A stretch of DNA of 64,000 nt, from contig JAVHZZ010000006.1 in NCBI GenBank assembly GCA_036250195.1, positions 165,808,424-165,872,423 on the forward strand, given 5' to 3'. The stretch is from Mixophyes australis. Lineage: Eukaryota; Chordata; Amphibia; Anura; Limnodynastidae. The notes below the pieces were generated by a model. It searched no databases and was not told where the DNA came from. It worked only from the letters and a program-made list of their open reading frames with translations. The translations under genes were made by a program, and so were the position numbers. Positions 1 through 12,000 of the stretch are shown piece after piece (position 1 is the first letter of the stretch; every line of letters begins with the position of its first letter).

Positions 1-78
1 AATGTGAAGTGCAGCAGGCACACACTGACTTCTCAGTGCCCGTTTACACTGATGATGAGAGGGTCCCAGATGGATCAG
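1..78 (+). CDS. Piezo exon 1 of window (5' end cut off)
   Basis: Open in the frame starting at base 3, reading [16 protein letters not shown], an acidic cytosolic loop. It ends at a CAG|GTGAGT donor with one base of a split codon, which is completed by the next exon (G + TA = Val). The phase match supports the frame; the loop itself is poorly conserved, so confidence rests on phase and donor. Confidence 0.7.
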
Positions 79-3000
79 GTGAGTGTGACATTATAAGATT
101 TCTCATTTCTACCAATTCATGACTGTGATTATTACCTGCAGCACTTGTGATAACACACAGCCGGATTTAGTGCTGATGGTGTACTAGGTCTAAGTGCCTA
201 TGCCCTTCTGTCTCCAATATTTATATTCTCAAAAATAGGTGTTTATGTCTATTGATGCAAGCACAGGAAAGAATACCGCATTTTGGGGGCAGTCCCCCTT
301 CTACAGGTGTTAATAGTAATTGGTATAAATTAGTCAGCTTCACAAAGTAATACATGTAGAGAATACATATAAAAAACATAATTGTATTTCATTAAAGTGG
401 ATCAAAATCACTCATAGGGCTAAGATTTACTAAGATTCGGTGGCGGTTTTAAACATCGCCGGTGGATAACTGGTCCAAACCTCCACATTTACTATAGGGC
501 GTTTTGAGGCTGCGATGTAATATTGTCTGGTGATGTGTGGCAGATTGAAAATAGCTAAACCGCCAATGGTTTGGTTAAAAATGCCATTAAAACTACTATC
601 CAAAAGACAGTTTTTTTATATCTGCTTCTGAATGGCTTGATAGCTCAAACATCCTGTTTTGCCATCCAGAGCACAAACAGAAGCACAATTGACATTTAAG
701 TTATTGGGGCAATCATTTTTTACTGATTAAGGGACAAAATTAATTTAAATTGTATTTTTCATTATATTAAGGGGACAAAATTATTGAATTATTGTATTAT
801 TTGGGCATTATGTAATGCCAAATTGTGCAACATAAATAATTATATCCACCATCAACAATCAGTCTATATTATTATATATTCACATTTCCCCATGATATAA
901 TACAATAATAGTGTCCCCTTAAAATAAAGAAAAACATTTTTTGTCCCCCTAAGTTTATTAAAAATTAATTTTGTCCCTTAATCAATAAATAATGATTACC
1001 CCAATAATTTAAACGTGAATGGTGCTTCCTCTTATCTTCTGAATGACAAAATAGTCATGCAGTTTGAGCAATGTCGCCACTCACAAACATCTATTTTGTT
1101 TTGGCCAATTGGATGGCGGTTTTTCAAACCCCAGCTTAGTACATCAGGCTGTTTGTTTGTGCATCATTGTTAAAAATGTGTGGTTTTGTAATATGTAAAT
1201 TCTAGCCGTTTCAATGGCGGTTTGGGCTTTAGTAAATCTGGCAGTTTTGAAACCACCGGAAAAATCACTAAAAACTCTCAGTTTCCCCAAACCGCACTTT
1301 AGTAAATCTAGCCCATAGTGTCCATTTGAATATTGTAAGATATCAGTGATTTTAAATATGCATAACACCAATACATTGAAACAGCCTAATTATTATCTTT
1401 CCATATAGTATTAAAATGGAGCATTATTATGAAAAATACACATATTCACTGTGAAATACTATTCAAAATCCTATATACTCATCCTGTCAATTAAGACAAA
1501 ATACGACTAATGAATTAATACTGTGAAAAAACTATTCAAAATCCTGTATTCATTCTGTCAATTAGAACAAATTACAATTATTATCACAAAAAAAAGATAA
1601 AATGTATCAAGTTCATAATACATTTTCAATGTTGTACTAGCAATCATATGTTAATCAATTAAAGACTTCAAGCTCCTCACAATAAACAATGAATTAATCA
1701 GTTATTATTACTATCTTCTACTATTTCTTATTGGTTAGGGGAACTTCTTCTACATAAAATACATAGATATTACTGGGCCTGATTCATTAAGGAAAGTAAA
1801 GCAGGAAAATTGGGTAACTTTGAACCTTGGCAAAACCATGTTGTTTTGGAGGGGGAGGTAAATTTAAAATGTGAGAACAGATTTAGAATTGGGGTAGAGC
1901 ATGTCCTAGATCAAATTTAAATTTCAGTGTACAAATAAGCTATCAGGTATTTGTGTGCTACATGAAAAAAACAGAAAGTATATATCTCATGTGCAAAATA
2001 ATAAATTAAATTGTACCCCTTGCATTGTACCATGGTTTTGTCCAGGAGAAAACGTACTAATTTTTTACCTTACTTTCCTTAATGAATAAGGCCAACTGTA
2101 TCTAAGTGTAATAAAAATTACTGTATCAATATGAAATAGAGTGTGTATATATAAGCAATGCTGTAGAAACAGAGGAGCTAAAAAGAAAAAAAAAGCAGAC
2201 TATGGTGCCAAGACTTATGTGTTAATGCCTTCCAAATAGTAAAAAATTGTTTCCTGCTATGGTCTAATTGACTTGTTTTTTTAAGAAGGTATTTGGAAGG
2301 TTTTAGGCATGTGATCTGAATTTACATCAAGGCATATAAATTGAAGTGCGGTTAATATCCACTTAAGGCGACATGCTATTTGGAAGATATGCAAATTATT
2401 GTCCCAGTTCACCTACTGCAAAAACTATCACTACATTGAAGATTTTTTCATCAACTTTAGCACTATAGTCTCTTTATTTTGTGTTGCTGTTTCTACAGCA
2501 CAATATTTCTATTCACGCTTTATTGCACCTTAATATAACCATTTTTACTACAGTTATATACAGTAAAATCTTTGTATTTTATGTCGAATAAGTTTCTCCA
2601 ACCATTATGGAATAGGCCTCTGTACTAACAATCATAACTTAATCAATTAAATATTTGTTATAAACGCAATACATTTCATACTTATTGTAACAATTGGTTG
2701 TCATTTTTTAAATAGTTATTTTACATAGAGCATTTTTTTTATAATGATCCTCCCTGTTAATCAGTGGTAGACAATTTTGCAGTTCTTAGAATTCCGACAA
2801 CTCTAGAAGTGACATAAACAATGCGAATGGTGTAATTACGACATGGAGGTAATACAGACTTGATGAAAAACTGAAAGGCAAGAATTTTGGCAACACAACA
2901 TATAGGCACTGACATTGACGTCAGTTCAAATGGTGACAGTTACATTACTACTATTAAGGGGCAATGCGAGGACCCAGCGGCTATATAATGTTCTTTTAGA

Positions 3001-6000
3001 AAGGGTTGGACATTAGACAGCCGATGGGTCCTCGTACTGTCCCCTTAATAGCAGTAATGTAACTGTCGCCATTTGAATTGGCGTCAACGTCAGTGCCTGT
3101 ATGTTGTGTTGCTGGAATTCTTGGCTGTCACTTTATTATCAGGTCTTTATTTCCTCCATGTCGTAATTACACCATTCGCAATGTTCATGTCGCTCCTAGT
3201 ATTGTCGGAATTATATCAATCACACACTCGAACCACACGCATTTTAATACTATGTGGAAAGGTTTTAGTTAGGCTGTTCTAGTGGATTATTATCGTTTTT
3301 TCTTTAAATCCACTATTTTTACAATTTTAAAAGGAAAATATTAGTACTGATCCATTGTAATGAAATTATGTTTATTATATGCATATTCTACATTTATTAC
3401 TTTTGAAGGTTTTGGTATGATGCATTCTGTAATATTATTATTATTTAAATACTTGCTAGTTTACACCAATTGTTAATAAATGTAGAAGGGGGTCTACCCG
3501 TATAACATTGTGGGGCTGATGCAGAGTGGGACATACACCAGTTTGCAAAGCATATCTTGCATGAAATTGCTCTGCACGATCCCAGAAAGTGGGTGCACTC
3601 ATATACATATATGCAGACTTGCACCAGCCTCACACTTAGTTCCCACCTACATCTGGAGTGCAGGCCGGGGGAGTGAAGGGCTTTTCTTACTATGGCCAAG
3701 TACAGTAAAGGCGTGTTTATTCAAATGTGGCTCATGCAGACCTGCAGAAACATCTATATTTGCGTGTAGCCTGTTGTTTGCACCTACTGTAGGGCAGGTG
3801 CAAATACTTGCCGATGATGATGATGACAGATGCATATGCTGCTGATGCATTAACATGTGTACGGCTCTGTATACAGGCAGAAATATGCTATTTTTCATAC
3901 TATTTTTTAACAATAATTTACCATTTTGCAACCAGCTCTGCATGATGAATCACTAATACTGCTTTTCATCACACTCTTACTCTCACATCATACAGACTGA
4001 TCACACTATCACATCATACAGACTGATCACACTCTCACATCATACAGACTGATCACACTCTCACTCTCACAGCATACAGACTGATCACACTATCACATCA
4101 TACAGACTGATCACACTCTCACATCATACAGACTGATCACACTCTCACTCTCACAGCATACAGACTGATCACACTCTCACAGCATACACACTGATCACAC
4201 TCTCACATCATACAGACTGATCACACTCTCACATCATACAGACTGATCACACTCTCACATCATACAGACTGATCACACTCTCACAGCATACACACTGATC
4301 ACACTCTCACAGCATACAGACTGATCACACTCTCACATCATACAGACTGATCACACTCTCACATCATACAGACTGATCACACTCTCACATCATACAGACT
4401 GATCACACTCTAACATCATACAGACTAATCACACTCTCACTCTCACAGCATACAGACTGATCACACTCTCACATCATACAGACTGATCACACTCTCACAG
4501 CATACAGACTGATCACACTCTCACATCATACAGACTGATCACACTCTCACTCTCACATCATACAGACTGATCACACTCTCACATCATACAGACTGATCAC
4601 ACTCTCACATCATACAGACTGATCACACTCTCACTCTCACATCATACAGACTGATCACACTCTCACAGCATACAGACTGATCACACTCTCACAGCATACA
4701 CACTGATCACACTCTTACTCTCACAGCCAACAGACTTAACCTAAGGACCTTTTCATCTTAACAATGTCAGATTCTTTAAGTCAAAGATAATATTTTGTCC
4801 ACAGATTTTATACTTTCTCATGTGCCTTATGTCTTCTTTATTTTATATTTGTGCATGTTATTCAGTAAAAGAGAAATCAGAGGAGTTGGCTGCTGCAGAG
4901 TCGAAGCCTAGTGGTATGACTGTACTCGGCCAGTTTATCATGAGGCAGAGTTATGTCAGCGCATTAATCGTGATGATGGTAAGATGGTGGTGGCATGTTT
5001 GGAGAGAACAGTAATGGACTAATAAGATGTGGGTGTGGTTACAAGGTAGTGAAACAGTTCATCTCAACTTCGCTATCATTCTTTTGGGGGGGCACTGGAA
5101 CCTTGGGGATATAGGCTCAGCAAACCGTTTGAGCACTTTAAAAATTTTATACAATGTCTGAAACTCCTTCCCCTCTATATCCCCTATCATGGTGGGAATT
5201 CATTTCTTAGGTTACCAAATGAGTAGGGAGCCTTGCACTAGGCTGCAGGTTGCCAGAAGAAGGATGAGGAGCTGCACATTTCCTGTTAGGCAGTGCCTGA
5301 AAACACAGTGCAGATAGCAACACTGGTCAGCAAGACAGGCACTGGATTGTTCACTAGAAGAGTGACTTCATTTAAGTGTCTCCTCACTCCCACTGGAGCC
5401 TTGTAGTCATGGTCAGCCCCTGATGTGAAAAATGTATAGTTTAAATGGAAGAAATAGCAATTAGTTTCCTTTCGTTCTTCCCCTCAGATTGAAGACTGAT
5501 TTCATACAAATTGCAGACTCTTTTTACTGTTAAATGGGAATCCCCTCAAACGTGGCTACTCCCATACTGCGCTTGTCCAAGTCCACCACCATTCTGATCC
5601 TGAATGATGTGCTCTTAGGAATAACATGGACAGAACATTAAAAGCCATACTTACATCTATATATATTGTGGCTGGGACCTTTGTTAGACCCATCTTAACC
5701 CCAGCTTGGGTTAACAAAGCAGTGGAGAGGTGGTTGACCAGCTTTTAGAGGGCTTGCACCCAGGTTAATTAAGGAAAGAATTACAGATCTTGGTTGAGAA
5801 CATCCACAAAATGTCCAACTATCTGCGGGATGTGGCTCTTGATGCTGGACTCTTGGGGGCTAGGGATTCAGACCCAATGGTCTCTGTTTGGCTTATACTC
5901 TGGCCTGGGAAGTGAATGCAGAGTCTGTGGACTTTAGAGTCCCTGGCTTTCTCAGGTTATGTATTATTCAGTCCAAAACTGGATAACACTATTACTCAGG

Positions 6001-9000
6001 CCAATATGGGAAATAGTTCCAGTTTGACGGTTAATGCCCCAAAGTCTAGCGGGTTCTAGGTTCTGGTCCTATTATTCCACAGGTAAGGTAAGGGGTCCAA
6101 TTTCCTGAAGACAATCCTCAGCTCCTAGTGGGAAACAGACTTGGCTAGCTAAGTGACTACCTTACAAACCCTAAGAAAAACAGTCGACATGATGGGCAAT
6201 TTTCTTCTCTTCTGGGATCAGTCATTCAGTTCCACTTCAGATGCCTGAGTGAGAGTATATATCATACAGTTCCTGAATTCCCCTTCACCTTTGGCCTTCT
6301 GGAGACAAAACAACTAGCTCTGTGGGAATCTTTCCAACCATTGGTCTCCTCAGGGGTGGTTATAACAGTTCAGGAACAGCAGTAAAGATTAGGATTCTAT
6401 TCAAATTTCTTTGTCTTCAAAAACCTGATGCATCATTTTGGTCCATTTTGAGCCAAAATTCCCAACATGGGTGCACAAATTCATTATGGAATCTTTGATG
6501 TCTATTATAACTAGCGTGGTACATAATGAGTTTATGCTCTCCATGGACATTAATAATGCATACTTGCATGTTTTGATCTTGAAAGTTCACCAATGCTTTC
6601 TTATATTTACAGTTCAGGCTTAACATTTTCAATTTTCACCTCTATATTTCAGCCTGGCAACAAAGCCGAGGGTGTTCACAAAGATCATGACAGTTATGAT
6701 GGCTTTTCTGAAGTTCAGGGGGACAACTATGATTCCTTCCTTGGATGGTCTGTTTATTAAGGCAGGGTCCCCGACAGGCCCATGTGAGACAGCCCAAATC
6801 TTTGTCCGTTTGGATTTGATTATCAAAAATCTAAATTAATACTTAGCCAGCAGATTGTTTTAATAGAGCTACTATACGATATTGGACAAAAGATGGTGTT
6901 TTTGCTGGAAGACTAAATGTTCATTACAGAGACTAATAAAGTCTCTATTAGCTCTCAGACAGATGACTGTGCTGTTTTGAATGAAGGACATAGGAAAGAT
7001 AGCCTCGACCTTAGAGGCAGTGGAATTTGTATGGTTTTACTCAAGAGAAGCTTGAGCTCATATTGAAATGGAAAAAGTCACACATCAGTTAACCAGTCAT
7101 TTCATCAGACTGTCTCCAAGGGTGTGTCAGTGGCTTCTCTGGTGGTTGAATGTCAACAACCTCAACAGGGGATTGTCCTTTTGCTATATGTGCCTGGGCA
7201 ATTGTGATGATGGACGTCAGCCTTTGGGGTTGTGGTGCCATCAATCTTCAGTATTGCCTTTAGGGCTTGTGGATTCTGGAGGAGTCAAGTGGGAAGCAGA
7301 TTTTCTCAAGAGGGATGCCCTACATCAAGGAGAATTGTCTTTACATCTGGAAGTATTCCAACTGAAGATGGAGAAATGGAATCAGCCACATGTCGTTGAT
7401 GGAATCTCCTTTCAGTGTAAAGTGGTATCCAAGTTCCATTTAAGTCATGTTATTGTGATCCTCACTTTAAGCTGAGGTGGGTCTTTGAAAGAGGGAGGAT
7501 CCCTTCACTTGTTAGTTGTTGTCAGGACTCTGCCTATGTTATTATGACTTTTGAGTTTCGCAAAACGGATGACCTTTCTATCCTTTATGATCCCATAAGA
7601 GAGGTTGGGGAGCATCAAAGCAAATTATTGCAAGGGATACAGAGGAGGAGGAGTTTCAGACTTTGCGTAGAAATGTTTAAAGTGTCCAAACTCCTGGCTG
7701 AGCCTCTATACCCCAAGGTTTGTGTGCCCAACAATAAATTCAGAGAGAAGGATTTAAAATAAGTATAAAATAAATCCTGTTATATTGTTAAATATATGGC
7801 CTCAATACATTATTCATAATGAATTATCTTGTCTCAGATGTTGACTGTTCATTTTATATTTCATTACCTTAAACCTGTATTATCTCAGCCCTTCATTACA
7901 CACCTATTTTAACCAGGTTTGGAGCATCACACATAACAGCTGGTTGACGTTTGTCCTGTTAATATGGTCATGCGTAATCTGGATGATTCGGGACCGCCGA
8001 CGCTATGCCATGCTAAGTGCCCCATTTTTGGCTTGCTACGCCAACATTTTAGTCATCCAGAACTTTTTTGTGGGACTCAATATCTCCCAGGAAGAGCTGT
8101 TCCCTGGAGTGCCCACTAATGTTCTCATTGACTTTGACTTGAAGCCATACACAATGCCGTGTGTGCATCTTGGATTGAAGGTGAGGCAAACAAACTACAG
8201 TAGCACCCTTCTTGGTACTGCTTTGGAGATTTATTGACACTTTACTAATAGTAGATTATTTTATCTCAGATCTCCTATGCCCTCATATTCTGGATATTGC
8301 TACGGCAGAATTTAAAAGAACGGGAACAGGATAAAGATCAGGAATCATTGAAAGAAGTTTTGGTGGAGGAGAGTGGTAAGTACACAATAGGTAGTTTGAT
8401 TGGAGGGAAAATACAGGCCCACTAGAGTCAATTTCCATATCTTGTAAATAACCATGAGAAGCTTTGTGAAAGTACCATCCATTATCTGTTCTTAACTGAT
8501 GTTTCCTCCTGGAACTCCCACTAATAGATGCAGTTTGGTTAAAATCAGTTACATCTTTTTAGTCCTTTATAACAAAACAAATGATATTGCTACTAGCACT
8601 TTCACAAGCTCAAGAAGTAAAAAAAAGTAAATTATTTATAATTAATTTCCTTTAATCGAAAGACTCCATGGCAGCCATCATGAATGGGTTAACTCCTTGC
8701 TCAGCTGACAGAGATAGGAACACCTCACCAGGTATATAAAACCTAGCTCTTGTTACCCATGTGTCTTTTCCTGTCTATTCAAGTGTAACAAGGCAGATGT
8801 TAATGTAAAAAGGTTTATTATTTTATTAAGGGATTTACCTTGTTTGTCCTTGGATGATTCCCAGAAGATCTTGGTGTTGCAATGATGTTGGATTGCTAGT
8901 CCAAGATTGGTATGGCTCAGGCCACAGTATACTAGCTCTGATGTAGCAAATGCGGGACATAACGGATATCTCGCTAAGGAGAGTACAGAGGATGCAACTT

Positions 9001-12000
9001 AGTACTCAATAATAGGAGCCAGGCTGCCACGCTCTTCTGGGTTATCCAGCATATGAAGAGTGGAGTTGCATAGCCAGCTACTTCCAGAAGTAATATAACC
9101 CCAAAGGAGCCAAAAAGCACCAGCTCAAAGTAAGCCCCTAGAGGGGGTGCATTTGTTCTATTAGAGCAGTTAGTAATTCTTTTCCTCTCCAGTGCCATTT
9201 CAAAACCTTCAGTAGGGAAGAAAACTATGAAAACCCACCATAAGTATGTGTGATAGGGACCTAACAGTGAACAGTGTGTGCAGTAATTTTATATTACACA
9301 CCAGTGAAGACATAGACCAGCCTCCTGAGCAATTTAAAGGTCATAAAAATTGGATGATGAAAGCATTTGCAACTAAGGAAAACCTCTATGCTTGCCAATG
9401 AAAGAAAAAAGCAAGGTCTCAAATACATTTAGAACCTTATGTTTTTACAGAAATTATGACATAGAGGAGTCATTACATGAGCGTAATGGATTATCTGAAA
9501 GTGATGAAATGGAAATAATAATGTCCAGGCCTTTAAATTTGGAAACAGTAGAAGTCCTACTATAACATATTTATAAGGTGATGGGTATGCAAGAAGTAAC
9601 ATCTACAAAGTACGTACAGGTGCATAGTGCATAAAGTAATTAAGGATCCCATCTGTAAAGATTGGGAACAGGTGGATAGTTACTATGCCTACCCTTTGGT
9701 CTCTCCACATCCCCAAGAACATTCACCAAAGTTCTGGCAAAATTGATGGCAGCATTAAGAAAACAAGAGATTTCAGTTTGGCCATACCTAGATCACATCT
9801 TGTGAAATTAAGAAGCATCGCTCAGAAAAATTCAATGAAAGCAATCACTTTTTTTTGCAAGATCATGGTTGGATCATAAATATGACCAAAAGCCAGCTGG
9901 TACCCACACAACAGCCTTCGTTTCTGGGAATGGATATAAATATATGAAAGGGTAAAGTGATAGAATGATGAGTCCAAGAAGTTATTATACAGGAATATAA
10001 GGGGAAGTAGCATGAGGTGTCGGAAATCCTCAGACCTCATTCAACAAAAGCAGTAGCTACATCTTTGGCTTGAAAAGCTTATGACTCAATGGTGAGGTGT
10101 TTCCTTTACCTGTCAGCTGAATCGTAATTGCTGCCATGGAGTCCGTCGAGGAAAGGACTTCTTCAGTTTGGAAAGGTGCTAGTAGCAATATCATTTGTAT
10201 TGTTATAAAGGACTAAAATGATGTAACTAATTTAAATCACAATTTACTGCATCTTTAATTGACTTGTACTGCCAGTTCAATGGCAAAGGGTAGACCCCGC
10301 AAGGAGTGAATATGTCACGGGCACTAGGAGTCTTTACCCAGGGATCACCAGGTGGTAGGCTTACCAGAGCAATGTAGATGGTAATAGGGTACTCTGGTAG
10401 CTGGGTGATCACGGAACAGGAAATGGTAGATGATGAGATGCTCAGGAAAGTCTATGACTAGCAGCACTGGTAATATGGAGGTAATAATACACGAGGAACT
10501 GTATGGACAAGGGCACGTGAAGGTAGTCAGTGGTCTGCGATAGCAAGTTGTACCACCGCTATAGTGAGGAGGAATGTCCAACAGAAACAAGGAGGTGATG
10601 AGAGTCAGCGGTCTGCGGATAGCAAGTTGTACCGCTGTCTGAGTGAAGGAATGGAATCCAAGTGGAGGTATCCGGGTAGTCAGTGGTCTGCGGTAGCAAG
10701 TTGTACCACTGCTATGTGAGAGGATACTGGAACAGGTGATACAGGAAACAGGGATCAGTGGTCTGTCATCAGCAAGTTGTACCACTGAATATATATGTGA
10801 GGAGGTGCACGGGGAGAGACTGCAACACAGGATATACACGGGCACCTTATACACGATCCACAGTAATATGCACAATATATATAAATGACTGAACAGGTCT
10901 GCAAATATAGAAAGTCTCTTGAAGTAATCCAGCACAAGATAACACAGTCAATGATGGCAATAGACTCAGCGGATAGCAGACTCCAGAGGAGAACCAACAC
11001 AGTCCAGCAAGATATGCAATACACCAGCACAGTCAATGAGAAGTATGCATACCGTGGTTCAGAAGCAGGCAGTCAGATAGGAGTGCAGCGATACCTGAGC
11101 GGCAGGAGGCCGGCTGGATGAGAAGTCCCTGGATGGATGAGGCAGCGGTCTAGTAGGTGCAGCGCACAGGTAAGTAGACCAACAGGGACACGAATCCACA
11201 GGACTCAGTAACACGTGGAACTGGACTCATGGAGGACCCAGGAGAATGGAGATGATCCAGCAGAGGAGTAGTTGATGAGATACGAATCCAATGCTGACAG
11301 GAGGGTAGAGACCAGCGGGACACGTGAAGGCGTGGAGAGCGGATCAGCAGTAGATGGACGATAGCGCTGACAGCAGCAGCAGGACTCTGCGGGCACACGG
11401 GGGTAACCAGTAGCAACCAATAGGTGCCAGTAGCGATGGAACATGGGAGAGCAGAGTAGACCAGGAGCTGTTGATCACGGAGAGTAGCGGATGGCAATGA
11501 GGGCAGCAGTCTCGAGGAAACACAGGAGAGCTGAGATGAGACTGCAGTGCACAGGGGCAGCGGATAGGAATCAGCTAACAGTCACGATGATGAACACAGG
11601 CGAGTTGCAAGCTGGAGACTGTAGTGCACGGAGGCAGCGGATAGGAATCAGCTAACAGTCACGATGATGAACACAGGCGAGTTGCAAGCTGGAGACTGTA
11701 GTGCACGGAGGCAGCGGATAGGAATCAGCTAACAGTCACGATGATGAACACAGGCGAGTTGCAAGCTGGAGACTGTAGTGCACGGAGGCAGCGGATAGGA
11801 ATCAGCTCACCGACTTGATGATGAACAGGTGAGTGGATGTGAAGTAAAGGCTGGAGTGCACGGAGGCAGCGGATAGGAATCAGCAAACAGTCACAATGAT
11901 ATATAATAGCGTTGGAGTGGTTTAGAAGACTGTAGTGCACGGAGGCAGCGGATAGGAATCAGCAAACAGTCACGATGATACAGTTGATGGTAGAAGTGGT

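Noticed and set aside
3445..3943. Overlapping open frames of 84-111 codons on both strands
   Set aside because: They overlap in opposite directions, lack family similarity and fit no Piezo exon phase.
3968..4720. Regular repeats that could suggest a CRISPR array
   Set aside because: There are no unique spacers; units are contiguous and variable, and the genome is that of a vertebrate.
7068..7475. 135-codon open frame as a host gene
   Set aside because: Its residues match the RNase H part of DIRS elements and it continues the broken frames upstream.
10345..10935. 196-codon minus-strand frame, repeated at 16610-17200
   Set aside because: It lies wholly inside the gypsy LTR, is low in complexity of a coding kind, and its copy simply mirrors the LTR duplication.
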